Assembly: GCF_036898095.1 (NCBI RefSeq)
Contig: NC_090726.1
Coordinates: forward strand, 32,830,128-32,894,127
DNA: 64,000 nt
From: Palaemon carinicauda
Taxonomy: Eukaryota > Arthropoda > Malacostraca > Decapoda > Palaemonidae
Direction: 5' to 3'
Below the pieces are notes generated by a model that saw nothing but the letters and a program-made list of their open reading frames with translations, was not told the origin of the DNA and did not search any database. This document shows positions 53,989 to 64,000 of this stretch, in pieces. Position 1 is the first letter of the stretch, and every line of letters begins with the position of its first letter. Position numbers and translations under genes: made by a program.

Positions 53989-55430
53989 GGCAAAGAGAAA
54001 ATGAACACTACAAATGATAAAGCTCTTGGCTACTGATTTTGATTTGCACATTTATATCAATTACTTGTAATTCAGTTACTGGGTCAATGAACTGTTAGTA
54101 ACCTAGTCAATTTCGAGAAAGGAGTCTTGTTGGGAGGAAGATTGGCAGTCTTGCCCCAGACGGCCACTAATGACAGAAAATAATGTACGGAAAATCGAAA
54201 AATCACAATAAACTAGGAACAATTAAATGCATAAAGTTCCATTGATATCTGACATAAGTGAATAGAAAAAAAAATGAATTAACTTACATAGTAAATGCCT
54301 AAAAGTCCAGGTCATTGTCGATAAACGAGAACTGGATAAAGAATTGTAGACAAGTCTGACTTCTCTTTACAATTAACACTTACTTTCTTATTTGAGGGCT
54401 GAAGATTAATACAGGCCAATGCGATCAAAGTAGAAGAGTTGGTGAGGTCAGAGAAATCCTATAGATATGGATATTTTGTGTTTGTTTGGATGTACAAAAC
54501 CATCGATAGGGAAGAGAGAAATATATTAAGAAACAAAGCGCATTAAGTGTTTGATGCATACATGCAAATAAAACATAACTTTAATTCTTATTCAAAACGA
54601 AAAATTCCAATTAAATGGCAAAACCATCTCTATAATATGATGTCCTGCTGTATTCTGTGATAGCATACCATTTGGAGTCCGATTAAAAGTTTCCTTAATA
54701 CTAGACTGGGGCAATCCTTTGATTTTCTCCTCCAACTGAGTTAAGACCTCGATTTTCTAATTCCACCCCTCGTCTTCAGTATAGGATAAGGATTTGGGTT
54801 CTATACTGAACCAATCTTTTGATTTTATTTCACAATACTTCATAAAAACTACATTATTTCCGTCCGTTTTTTCTTAACACTCGTGGCCCACTGACTATAT
54901 CCCTACAAATTTTAATTTTCCCCTACATTTTATCATTTATCCCGTAGGGATTCCCTACTCCCTACATTTCACTAGAATCCCCTACGGTAGGGATTTTCCC
55001 CTACGAGTGGCAGCCCTTGTCTAGGCTCAACTAGCTCATCGAAGGAGAGAGTACGAGCACAAAATAATTGCTATTATAGATTAAACCAAACATCCTAAGG
55101 ATGCATAAAAATTTATTAATTTGAAATGAAATGATAAGAAATTAAGCTTGCATATTTATTAAAAAACAAGAGAATAAAAAATAAGAATGGGGTCATCAAG
55201 TAATCTCAACGGAGCACAAGCATATAGTATTTTTCAGATGCTTGCAAGCTTGCAGCGTTTTGTGTGTTATGTAAACAAATAAGGTTACTGTAATTTTTCA
55301 CTTGTGACGAAACTTTATATTGTTTTGAATAAACATTTAGTTCATTTATTAATGACAATCTGTGCGTAATATAAGTTTTAAACAGTGATTCAGAAGTTTA
55401 CAATGTATAAAACCAAAAGTAGCATATTTC
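53989..55430. other. Intergenic DNA, no gene seen
   Basis: AT-rich; includes repeated CCCTAC words around 54900-55010 (CCCGTAGGGATTCCCTACTC), a degenerate short repeat. No ORF or transposon recognised. Confidence 0.4.
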
Positions 55431-55439
55431 CGTAAGAAT

Positions 55440-55531
55440 CTGCTCCGTCTGAAGAGGAGTCCTTGCATAGTGGCGGCGAGATAAGAAACACATCTTCGAC
55501 CTCCAAATTCAAGTAAGTTGGATGACATAGA
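55440..55531 (+). other. Possible non-coding first exon upstream of 59491
   Basis: A locally GC-richer stretch (AGTGGCGGCGAGATAAG) ends at a consensus donor TTCAA|GTAAGTT. It could be the 5' UTR exon of a plus-strand gene whose next exon is at 59491. Weak; no transcript evidence. Confidence 0.25.
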
Positions 55532-55699
55532 TATTTAACACAAATTTAATTAATTTTTTCAATTTTTTTTTTTTTTTATAATTTTCTTAAGGTTATATAT
55601 ACTTAAGTAATTAATTAGTACATATTCATTCATTTTTCACATATTTAGATATGGTATAGTTTGTATATGTATATTTAAATAATTCACCAATAACTATAA

Positions 55700-55703
<4 letters not shown>

Positions 55704-55763
<60 letters not shown>
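55704..55763. repeat. (TA)n microsatellite, left
   Basis: About 60 bp of TA. Confidence 0.95.
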
Positions 55764-55765
<2 letters not shown>

Positions 55766-55777
55766 TAAATTTGTATC

Positions 55778-55899
55778 GTATTACAGGGTGTAATTCCGAA
55801 ACATCATTTGCGACGGAAACGAGTGTCATTTTCGGAGAGAGCGTAACTTTTTCTATAAGAAAAAGTAGTTTTTTCCTAGGTTACATTGCCCTGTAATAC
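55778..55899. mobile_element. 122-bp MITE between two (TA)n tracts
   Basis: GTATTACAGGGTGTAATTCC at the left pairs with GGTTACATTGCCCTGTAATAC at the right. The insert is flanked on both sides by TA repeats, suggesting a TA-targeting (Tc1/mariner-like) element that split one microsatellite. Confidence 0.7.
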
Positions 55900-55910
55900 A
55901 CTGCAATAAT

Positions 55911-55911
55911 A

Positions 55912-55971
<60 letters not shown>

Positions 55972-55987
55972 TATACATATATATATA
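55911..55987. repeat. (TA)n microsatellite, right
   Basis: About 75 bp of TA with TATACATA interruptions at the end. Confidence 0.95.
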
Positions 55988-56605
55988 CACACAGTAATAG
56001 TTGATAGATTATATTCTATGTGTATACACTTTTAACTGCAAATACATGTATATCTATGAACTATTGTGTCTGAAATAAAGGTTTGAATGATTGAATAAGT
56101 ACTGAAGATTTTTGAAGGATCACAAAATAAATTATATAATTTTTGTAGCAGCATTCAAATTACCAATTCCAATCTGTCTTGAAGAAAGTTTTCATTTTGA
56201 ATTAGCCTGTAAATATTTGCATTATACATCGATCGTTTGCTAATCCAAATGAGTCCTTAAATGATTATTGATTCTGACCAACCGCCTCAGATTTAATTGT
56301 AAAACCTAATGAACTAGTAGTGATTAATTGATATATGCTGTTTAAAATCATGTGGGGAACATAGTGTTCTTGTAAAATAAAACCGAAAAAACAACTACTT
56401 TAGTAAATGTTATGCTGTCAATGAATTTGACCTTTATTTCCACCGCAAATAAATTGTTCTCCCGTTATCACCCCCCACCTTTCGCGACGAATGCGGGAAC
56501 CCGGGACTTTGGGTGGATGAAAACAGGAAAAAAACATGGTCATTTAACACCCGAGATATATAAAATCCCACAGAACTTTACAAACCCACCTAACCTAACC
56601 TAGTA

Positions 56606-56795
56606 GCTCCCAGGTCACAGACCTAACCTGAGCGATCCTTTAGACCCCCCTTCCCAGGTCACAGACCTAACCTGATCAATCCTCTAGACCCCCCTTCCCA
56701 GGTCACAGACCTAGACCGGGTCAAGCCCCCCAGGACCCTCCTTCCCAAGTCACAGACTGAGTCGTAGATCCATCTTCCCAGGTCACAGACATAGA
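56606..56795. repeat. Minisatellite, about 45-bp unit, five copies
   Basis: TCCCAGGTCACAGACCTAAC recurs five times with decaying spacers (CTGATCAATCCTCTAGACCC). The array begins after a CCTAACCTAACCTAG stretch. Confidence 0.88.
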
Positions 56796-57639
56796 TGTAA
56801 ACGAGTGAAATTAATATTTCAGGAGAATAGGATGCCAATATTTTGTGTAATTTTTCATGGATTTATTATGTGTCCCAGAGAATAATGTATAGAGAAGAAA
56901 AGGTCAGTTTCACTCATACCATTTTCTTTCGGTTCCCCAGTAAATTTTCGCAACCCAAAACCCCCCCGGTTCCGACGGAGTGGCCCCTATTACTGTAGGA
57001 TATATTAGGGTATATCTTATTAACTACTTATTTGTGACAGAAATAAAGATCAGTTTCGAAGAAAACAGGATTTTTTCCATAGTAAACTGCATTCCATTAT
57101 CAGTAAAGCTCTTTCCGTGTTTTTCTATATTAATACCCAAATACTCAACATGTTTGGATCATTTTAACATAAATAATATTTAAGGTCGTACCCAATCATC
57201 ATGAATAGGTTTTCATAATGTATTCCAATGTAATATTCACTTTGTTTTTAGCATCTAGCTGGATTGAGAGATCAAATAAAAGCACTTAATTTTTCTATCA
57301 TGAGTTATATTTTCCAGATGAATTGCCATATTTGCCAGATGTCTCACATGATTTAATATTTCTACTTCTGGTCTAAAGTTGATTGTAACATATAAGAGCT
57401 AAATGTAACTGCTGAGGTTCCCTCCCAGTTGTAATTTGATGGAGATCAGTGGCCTCCCTAGCCCTAACTTTGGTCATATAGCCCAGATTCTGTAAATCCA
57501 AGCCAATGAAGGTGGCTCATGTTGGGGAACATGCTCAGTTATGGTTTATATAAGGAAAGAGAATTTACCTTAGGCTAGTGAGTGATTTGGCCTTCGAAGA
57601 GCCATATGCCTTTTAAAACTATATCAAGTTTGTCTGAAA
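56796..57639. other. Intergenic DNA, no gene seen
   Basis: AT-rich; ORF 56980-57183 has no recognisable feature. Confidence 0.4.
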
Positions 57640-58500
57640 TCAATTCAGCAAATTATTGATTTTACAAGAATTCTCATTGCAAAATCTAAATGGGTTCCTA
57701 TAGTTGCAATACTATTTACCATTTTTAGTAATTCAAGAAGTGTCCTTCAAGCTTTAGAAGGTTTTAATTCTAGTAACCCATTAGTTTTAAAGATTTTAGA
57801 GTGGCTTTTAGTCATTGGCATGAAAGGTGTAACAGTTTGAATTTGCTGGGTTCCAGCACACGTAGGTGTGTCTGGAAATGAAGAGGCTGATTCACTGGCA
57901 AAGAGTGCTGCAGCAGAGTTGCTACCAAGAAGGTATCCCATTCTATGTAATGATTTTTTACTAGCAATTAAGAATTTTATTTATAATTGGCAACAGCATT
58001 GGGATAGTTTAACCGAAAATAAGATGAGAGAAATTGCGATTGTTAGATCCCCTTGGAGATATAATGGGATGCCCCGGAAATGGGAGACTACTCTTTGTCG
58101 TCTCCGCATTGGTCACACTCGGATGACACACGAGTTTCTGCTGGCTGGCCAACACCAACCATATTGCAACAACTGTTTTCCTTGACAGTGAGGCATGTGT
58201 TGACTGAATGCCCTACTTATAGCACAGGAAGAAATAGATATCCGTTTGAGGCTCGGGGTGAAGGTGGCAGGTTCATCCTTGCCAAGATTCTTGGACATGA
58301 TGTGTCGTACAATGCTAGTGGCATTTTTAAATTTATATCAGAAGCAGGTCTTCTTAATGCTATATAACTTTTATAACATATATATTCACTTTTCTGGTTT
58401 TAATTGAATATTCTTTTAATCTTTATTTACTATAAACAATATTGGCGTCAATGACCTTCGATGTCAGGATGCCAGAGAACCTCAAATCAATCAATCAATC
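57640..58500 (+). pseudogene. LINE relic, RNase H and zinc-knuckle end (I-like)
   Basis: NSRSVLQALEGFNSSNPLVL, then after an in-frame TGA, WVPAHVGVSGNEEADSLAKS: the last part of an RNase H domain as carried by I-group LINEs. Then come PRKWETTLCRLRIGHTRMTH, QPYCNNC and, in a shifted frame, VRHVLTECPTY (CX2C...HX4C). The 3' UTR ends GCGTCAATGACCTTCGATGT and (CAAT)n. One nonsense change (about 57838), Asp to Asn in the SRS block, and one frameshift near 58187. The tail matches the 58-bp insert at 23508. Confidence 0.82.
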
Positions 58501-59490
58501 TATTTAACATTGCACAAAACTTTTAATACCTAGTGTGAACAATGGTTTACGATATTGATGAGAACAAATGTCAACATTCAAATTTTAATTACGGTATCCA
58601 AGATTCAAGATTCCTATAAGATGAGGATGACAAATAGGCCTATTGTAGATGCAGTAGAATGGGTGTCTCTTAGAAACGGATTTGTATGCATAATGAAGAT
58701 TTGACCTAAAATATAAAATCTGCTACCTTTAGGTTAGGCTTAGCCCTTGGTGGAAATCTTAAAGAATGAATTTCTATGAATTGTTCATAAGGCTGAAATC
58801 TGCTGAATCTATTATTTAATATTTGGAAACGTTTATTAGACAATTAATAATGTTTAATATGATAACTATTATATATTTGAAAACTGATACTTTAAGCTTA
58901 CAGTAGAATGATTCAGAAAATTAATGTCAACCAAACTTAAGTGAAGTCTCCTGATTGTAGCGTGATGAAGGTGTAACTTGTGATGGGGTTGAATGAGTAC
59001 AGTATTTATGATTTTATTAGAACCTGTATTTGCATGTGTAAATATTTGTTTGTTATGTGAGTCTAGATTGATATTATGGAGTAAGCTTATAAGGCAATTT
59101 ACGTAATTGTTGGAGATAAAGAAATTTTTGGTACAATATAATATGGCTTTTGGGAATACTACGCTACAGACTAAACTACCATATATGACCCATCAGTTGG
59201 ACCATTTAAGGGCCAAAAGAAACACTGAAAAATAAGCAAATATGATGATCATGATTATGACGTATCCTGTATTTTTTCCTTATAGAAATTATTGTAGTTC
59301 TTATACATTAGTTTGATTACTGGAAATGTCTCTGTACAGCCCTTTTATGATAAATTTTACTATTACCATATTCATTTATACGTATGCTAAAATTTAATTC
59401 CAATCTTTAGACTTAGTTTGATTTTCATTTAATGAGGAATGCTAGGCCTAAAATTTCTCAATAAGAACTTAATTTTTCTTCTCTTCTTAG
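58501..59490. other. AT-rich DNA, no feature seen
   Basis: No ORF or repeat recognised up to the polypyrimidine tract of the candidate exon at 59491. Confidence 0.45.
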
Positions 59491-59566
59491 GATGGTCTTT
59501 GTCGGCTGCTGGCATTTAGTGACAAAATGTCAGTGTTTCACGTGCCTTGTCCCACAACTGCTGATG
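59491..59566 (+). CDS. Candidate exon of an unidentified plus-strand gene
   Basis: A 76-bp block lies between a strong acceptor (TTTTTCTTCTCTTCTTAG) and a consensus donor (GATG|GTGAGTAAG). It is richer in GC than its surroundings. Two readings are open: one runs through the whole exon in frame with an internal ATG in good context (GACAAAATGTCA), giving MSVFHVPCPTTAD into the next exon; the other starts at the ATG two bases in and gives MVFVGCWHLVTKC. I do not recognise either protein and found no downstream exon, so this may be a first coding exon whose partners lie to the right. Confidence 0.35.
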
Positions 59567-60150
59567 GTGAGTAAGCCTACTTATTCCAATTTCTTGATTT
59601 GTGAACTCTATAGTATTTTCACGTGCGTTTGGACTGATTCGTATTTTGAAGTTTATCATAGCTGAAATGTGGTTTTATTTCTGACAATAAGGAAACAAAA
59701 TCACTAAATTGGTGTTATTTCTTCTCTACCAAGTGAATTACTTTGAGTAATTTTCAACCATATTGTTATATTGTAACTTAAAGTTTGAAATAAATACTTG
59801 GGTGAGAAATTTATTATAAACTGTATTTATTCAGATTGGTTCAATATAGTTACATTTAAGGTGTTCCTTGACGATCATATTAGATGTAATATTTTATTAG
59901 ATGTAATATTTTTTGTTATTTTGTTTCGTCAATATTGTGAAAGGAACCTTCGTTGTACAGTACACTCGAGTTAAGAGGATCAAAACTTATATTTCTAAAT
60001 ATTACACAGAAATTTTGACTGTATTGTGAGTGCTTTACATAATTTCGAAGAAATTTTGCACTTCCGCATTCCTTATATATTATGCTCAAGTCTCATATGT
60101 TGATGGCACATATAATCGCATGTAATCGTTCATCTCCAGGTTTAATTACT
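59567..60150. other. Putative intron or intergenic AT-rich DNA
   Basis: No feature seen. Confidence 0.4.
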
Positions 60151-60260
60151 TCTTGTTAGATTCCAACCGGAGTTAGGCTGATACACATAAGCCCAGAGTA
60201 ACGGTTCTTGTTAGATTCCAACCGGAGTTAGGCTGATACACATAGGCCTATAGTAACGGC
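60151..60260. repeat. 55-bp tandem duplication
   Basis: TCTTGTTAGATTCCAACCGG begins both copies, 55 bp apart; they differ mainly at AAGCCCAGAG versus AGGCCTATAG. Confidence 0.9.
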
Positions 60261-60926
60261 ACTTTGCTTTCCTCCATTATTTTTACACTACTGTTCTTAA
60301 CCTTTATCTAACAAATTAATTACTGCTCATAATTTTTTGTTCCATATCCCTATGGATATTGTTATTTTGAAACCATATATTTATACAAATCAACCCTTTT
60401 TCCATAAAAGCTGCCCTGTCTAAAAGATAAGTTTGTCTCTTTCAAATGCTAGGCGAACACTTTACCACTGTACTAGCCAAGAAGCTAGTTAAATAGAATT
60501 GCAATCATACATGACTATTTTTCTATTTATGGGGCTATATTTTTATATTTACATATTTTTATAAGCTATTGGCGTTTACATTAAGGAGTTCTTTATTGAC
60601 GGGTTCCGTTAATATATTTCTCCTTTAGAGAAAGCTAATCGTAAATGTTTCTTATAAAGATTTTCACACTGAAGAAATATGTTATAACAGAATCAAGGTA
60701 TTTTACGACCTGTTGATTATCTGATATATTTGATAAAAGCAGTTAGCTCTAATAGTCATGGCCCTTACTTGCACTCTACTTATTTTTTATTCTTTTTTAT
60801 AATTCCATTCTTCCACAGTCGTACAGTTGCACCGAATGACCTCCCACTGGCTCCCAGGCCCTGGTGCTAGTTTTATGGGCTATATTCATAACTCACATCA
60901 AGTCCTTTTGCTACGTCATGTTTATT

Positions 60927-60952
60927 GAGGCGAAACACCTGCTCTCGGTAAA

Positions 60953-61001
<49 letters not shown>

Positions 61002-61068
61002 AGGCGAAACACCTGCTCTCGGGAAACACGTTTTTTTTTCTTAAGGCGAAACACTTGCTCTCGGGAAA

Positions 61069-61110
<42 letters not shown>
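60927..61110. repeat. Three copies of a ~30-bp cassette separated by T-runs
   Basis: GAGGCGAAACACCTGCTCTC followed by GG(T/G)AAACA and a T-run: the cassettes start at about 60928, 61001 and 61043, the T-runs at 60957-61000, 61031-61039 and 61067-61110. Confidence 0.88.
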
Positions 61111-61112
<2 letters not shown>

Positions 61113-61149
61113 TAGTCCTGTGACTCCGATCCCTCTAGGACTAAACGCG

Positions 61150-61245
61150 GAAGCCACACGTGTTCTAACCTTGCTTGGCTACACATGTGTCTAACTTCGC
61201 CTGGCTACTCGTATTCTAACCTCGCGTGGCTACATATGTGGCATT
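61150..61245. repeat. Imperfect ~26-bp tandem repeat
   Basis: (T)GGCTAC(A/T)C(A/G)T(G/A)T...CTAAC(C/T)TCGC repeats about three and a half times. Confidence 0.75.
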
Positions 61246-61401
61246 TCTTTGCTGGGTGATTATTTAATCAGGGCAGTTCTGCTTAAGCTTACGTATCTCA
61301 TAGACTGAATAACACGTTGCGCTACGTGCTCGTTTTTATGGTTGTATCTCGGGAGGTTTTGCAAAAGCACATTCGCTTACATATTTAGATATGCAATGTA
61401 T

Positions 61402-61503
<102 letters not shown>

Positions 61504-61673
61504 TAAGTCTCTTCCTAGTTCATATACAATTATATTTAAACGGTGTTACTAATCTTAATTTTTTTTCATATTCATTATTTCCTTGTTTTGTTTCCTCATT
61601 GGGATATTTTCCTTGTTGGAGCCCTTGCGCTTTTAACATCCTGCTTTTCTAACTAAGGTGGTAACTTAGTTAG

Positions 61674-61674
<1 letters not shown>

Positions 61675-61736
<62 letters not shown>
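61675..61736. repeat. (TA)n microsatellite
   Basis: About 60 bp of TA. Confidence 0.95.
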
Positions 61737-61738
<2 letters not shown>

Positions 61739-61892
61739 GTGTATGTCTGCGCGCGTGCGTACATACATATATACATATTGTACTTATCCATGCCTAGGTA
61801 TATATTTTAAACTATACACCCTCTTTTTTTTCTTTGGAAGCAGTTACACAGAAATTTTATGACCGGTGATTTAACAGAGCTGTTAGTATATT

Positions 61893-61894
61893 AA

Positions 61895-61942
<48 letters not shown>

Positions 61943-62050
61943 AAGCTAATCTACAACCCTAGTTGGAAGTGAGCATACCATAAGTCCAGGGCCTCCAATA
62001 GGGGTGAATATCCCAGTAAAGAAAGGAAATAAGGAAATAATAAATATAAG
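61893..62050 (-). mobile_element. LINE 3'-UTR tail, truncated
   Basis: (TTA)n at 61895-61940, then CAACCCTAGTTGGAAGTGAG and GCCTCCAATAGGGGTGAATA. Same tail as at 62313, in the same orientation; the microsatellite is the element's 3' end. Confidence 0.75.
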
Positions 62051-62312
62051 AATATTTAAGAATTAGGATTCAGGATTCCTTCAAAAGATATCCTTTAATA
62101 AATAATGTTAGAATAAAAGGTGACTTATCTGTAAAATAACTTGATATTTGAAACTCAAGACACAAGAGGCTGTAGATGCATCGAAATATTTATTTAAAAT
62201 TCAAACTATTACATAATATGGTGGAAATAGTTTAGTGTTGCAGTAATATTTGTTAATTGAATTGCTAAAGAAGTTTGACATAATAGCAGTCTTTCATGAA
62301 ACGTAATATACG

Positions 62313-62348
<36 letters not shown>

Positions 62349-62945
62349 GTTGTTGTTATCATTATTACTATTATTATTACTAGCCAAGCTACAGCCCTAG
62401 TTTGAAAAGCAAGATGGTATAAGCCCAAGGGCTCCAATAGGGAAAAATAGCCCAGTGAGGAAAGGAAATAGGGAAATAAATAAACGTTGAGAACAAATTA
62501 ACAATAAATCAGTTTAAAAACAGTAACAACGTCAAACCAGATATGTCATATATAAACTATTAACAACGTCAAAACAGATATGTCATATATAAACTATAAA
62601 AAGACTTACGTCAGCCTGTTCAGTATGAAAACATTTGCTGCAACTTTGAACTTTTGAAGCTTTACTGATTCAACTACCCGATTAGGAAGATCATTCCACA
62701 ACTTGGTCACATATGGAATAAAACTTCTTAAATACTGTGTAGTATTGAGACTCATGATGGAGAAGGCCTGGCTATTAGAATTAACTGCCTGCCTAATATT
62801 ACGAACAGGATAGAATTGTCCAGAGAGATCTGAATGTAAAGGATGGTCAGAGTTATGAAAAATCTCATGCAAGATGCATAATGAACTAATTGAACGACGG
62901 TGCCAAAGATTGATATCTAGATCAGGAATAAGAAATGGCTATTGT
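62313..62945 (-). pseudogene. 5'-truncated LINE with coding end, 3' UTR and (TAA)n tail
   Basis: Minus strand: DLDINLWHRRS then ILHEIFHNSDHPLHSDLSGQ, YLRSFIPYVTKLWNDLPNRV and LQKFKVAANVFILNRL is the C-terminus of a CR1/L2-type reverse transcriptase (FIP...LWN.LP...V). The stop at 62606 is followed by a 3' UTR with a duplicated 46-bp piece (AACAACGTCAAA...TATAAACTAT twice) and the common tail GCTACAGCCCTAGTTTGAAA, ending in (TTA)n at 62313-62348. This copy shows that the dispersed tails at 28228, 53606 and 61893 belong to one LINE family. Confidence 0.8.
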
Positions 62946-62946
62946 A

Positions 62947-63192
62947 AACTACACTGTTGAAAAAAACGTAATTTTAACCGGAAATTCTCCGTAAAAAAAT
63001 ATACTTTTCAGCCGTATTTCAGTAAAATACAGGCGACCGTAATTTTTACCCTACTTTCTTAATATCTTTTACGGGTTGGTGACCGTAATATTACTCTTTT
63101 ATGTCAATATCGTTTTTAAAACAGTAGATGCCTGGCAACATTTATTCCAAGATTTTTACCGTTTTTTACGGCAAATTTTTAACAATGTAGTT
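62947..63192. mobile_element. 246-bp MITE
   Basis: AACTACACTGTTGAAAAA at the left pairs with TTTTTAACAATGTAGTT at the right. The interior repeats CCGTAA/TTACGG words. No coding capacity. Confidence 0.75.
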
Positions 63193-63561
63193 AAAATGTT
63201 TTTCTGGTTAAAAGTTCTGTATAAAGTAAGCAGATTATTATTCAGGATAACAATGATAAAATCTCTTAGTCCACATTAATCGGAAATTGGTACAATAATA
63301 CTTATCTGAAAGACGGTTAACATTGATAATGTGCTATTGGATGATATCACAGTCGATATAACAAAACAACACGAACAACATCTGAGTGAATATAACTAGT
63401 AACTAATAAAATCAATAAATTCTGATATTTTCACAAGAAAACAATCATCAGTATATGACTGAGATAACAGAAAGTAGAAACAGTAATTTACTTATGAGTA
63501 TTAATGCTTTTTTTTTTCATCTGCTCGGAGAGTAGACAACTGAGAAAGATGAAAGATTTTA
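63193..63561. other. AT-rich DNA, no feature seen
   Basis: Nothing recognised between the two MITEs. Confidence 0.45.
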
Positions 63562-63925
63562 TATATTAATCTCTAGAATATTTTCTATAAATAACTACAA
63601 GAATCCGAAATCATTTTACGCCGTAAATGACAGGAAAAATAGTAAGGTGCTATAGTCAATTCATTTTAGTGAGGCAGATTTGCACAGGGGTGCCCTTTTA
63701 GCTCGGAAAAAATTCCTGCTCGCTGATTGGTTGGAGAAGATAACTCTAACCAATCGGATAGCAGGAAACGTTTCCGAGCTAAAAGGGCACCGCTGCGAGA
63801 CAGTGCAAATGTGCCTCACTAAAAAGAATTCACTATAGCACCTTACTATATTTCCTGTCATCTACAGCTTAAAACGATCTCAGATTCTTGTAGTTATTTA
63901 TAGAAAATATTCTAGAGATTAATAT
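63562..63925. mobile_element. Fold-back element with ~165-bp inverted arms
   Basis: The left arm (TATTAATCTCTAGAATATTT...GTAAGGTGCTATAGT...GTGCCCTTTTAGCTCGGAAA) is mirrored by the right arm (TTTCCGAGCTAAAAGGGCAC...ACTATAGCACCTTACTATAT...AAATATTCTAGAGATTAATA). The arms meet at a short loop around GGAGAAGATAACT. The non-coding, near-complete palindrome suggests a MITE-like fold-back transposon. Confidence 0.88.
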
Positions 63926-64000
63926 AGTATAGTGCCACCAGTACACCTCACAGGTTGCACTGTAGGTGCATCCCTTCGTCACTTAGCTGCACCCACTTTT

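Overview
This window reads as nuclear DNA of an animal, most probably a decapod crustacean (perhaps a penaeid-type shrimp; inference). The grounds are a spliced nuclear gene for a mitochondrial enzyme, many (TA)n, (GT)n and (TTA)n tracts, LINE and SINE debris, and a dominant load of DIRS-type (tyrosine-recombinase) retrotransposons, which are known to be frequent in decapods. There are no operons, Shine-Dalgarno sites or other bacterial features.

The host gene is the mitochondrial glutamyl-tRNA synthetase, EARS2, on the minus strand. Exon 1 (44871-45015), exon 2 (27642-28072), exon 3 (8050-8264) and exon 4 (1181-1400) join with intact splice sites and a continuous frame for 337 codons. The remaining third of the protein must lie beyond the left edge. 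Introns 1, 2 and 3 are about 16.8, 19.4 and 6.6 kb and are filled mainly by DIRS-like elements.

The DIRS layer has one apparently complete element (8478-15012; gag, RT/RNase H/methyltransferase and recombinase ORFs all open). It also has three closely related 6.5-6.8 kb defective elements (15013-21788, 28376-35139, 38253-44722) that share one gag/RT deletion junction, two compact internally deleted derivatives (4837-7065, 7066-8033), and older relics at 1-496, 2040-4777, 21789-22010 and 35395-38252. All point the same way, in sense with EARS2. Their ends show a three-part layout: a left terminus, an inverted copy of it, and a copy of the right terminus. The last two form the internal complementary region (ICR) that DIRS elements use to make circles. 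Several elements abut end to end with no intervening base. One insertion can be compared with a related unoccupied site in the same window and shows no target duplication beyond a shared AT.

To the right of EARS2 (45016-64000) the DNA is mostly repeats: tRNA-derived SINEs, LINE 3' ends of at least four kinds, a 2.65 kb hAT transposon carrying a decayed transposase and a nested LINE, MITEs, minisatellites and long microsatellites. One short candidate exon on the plus strand (59491-59566) may belong to a neighbouring divergent gene that I cannot identify.
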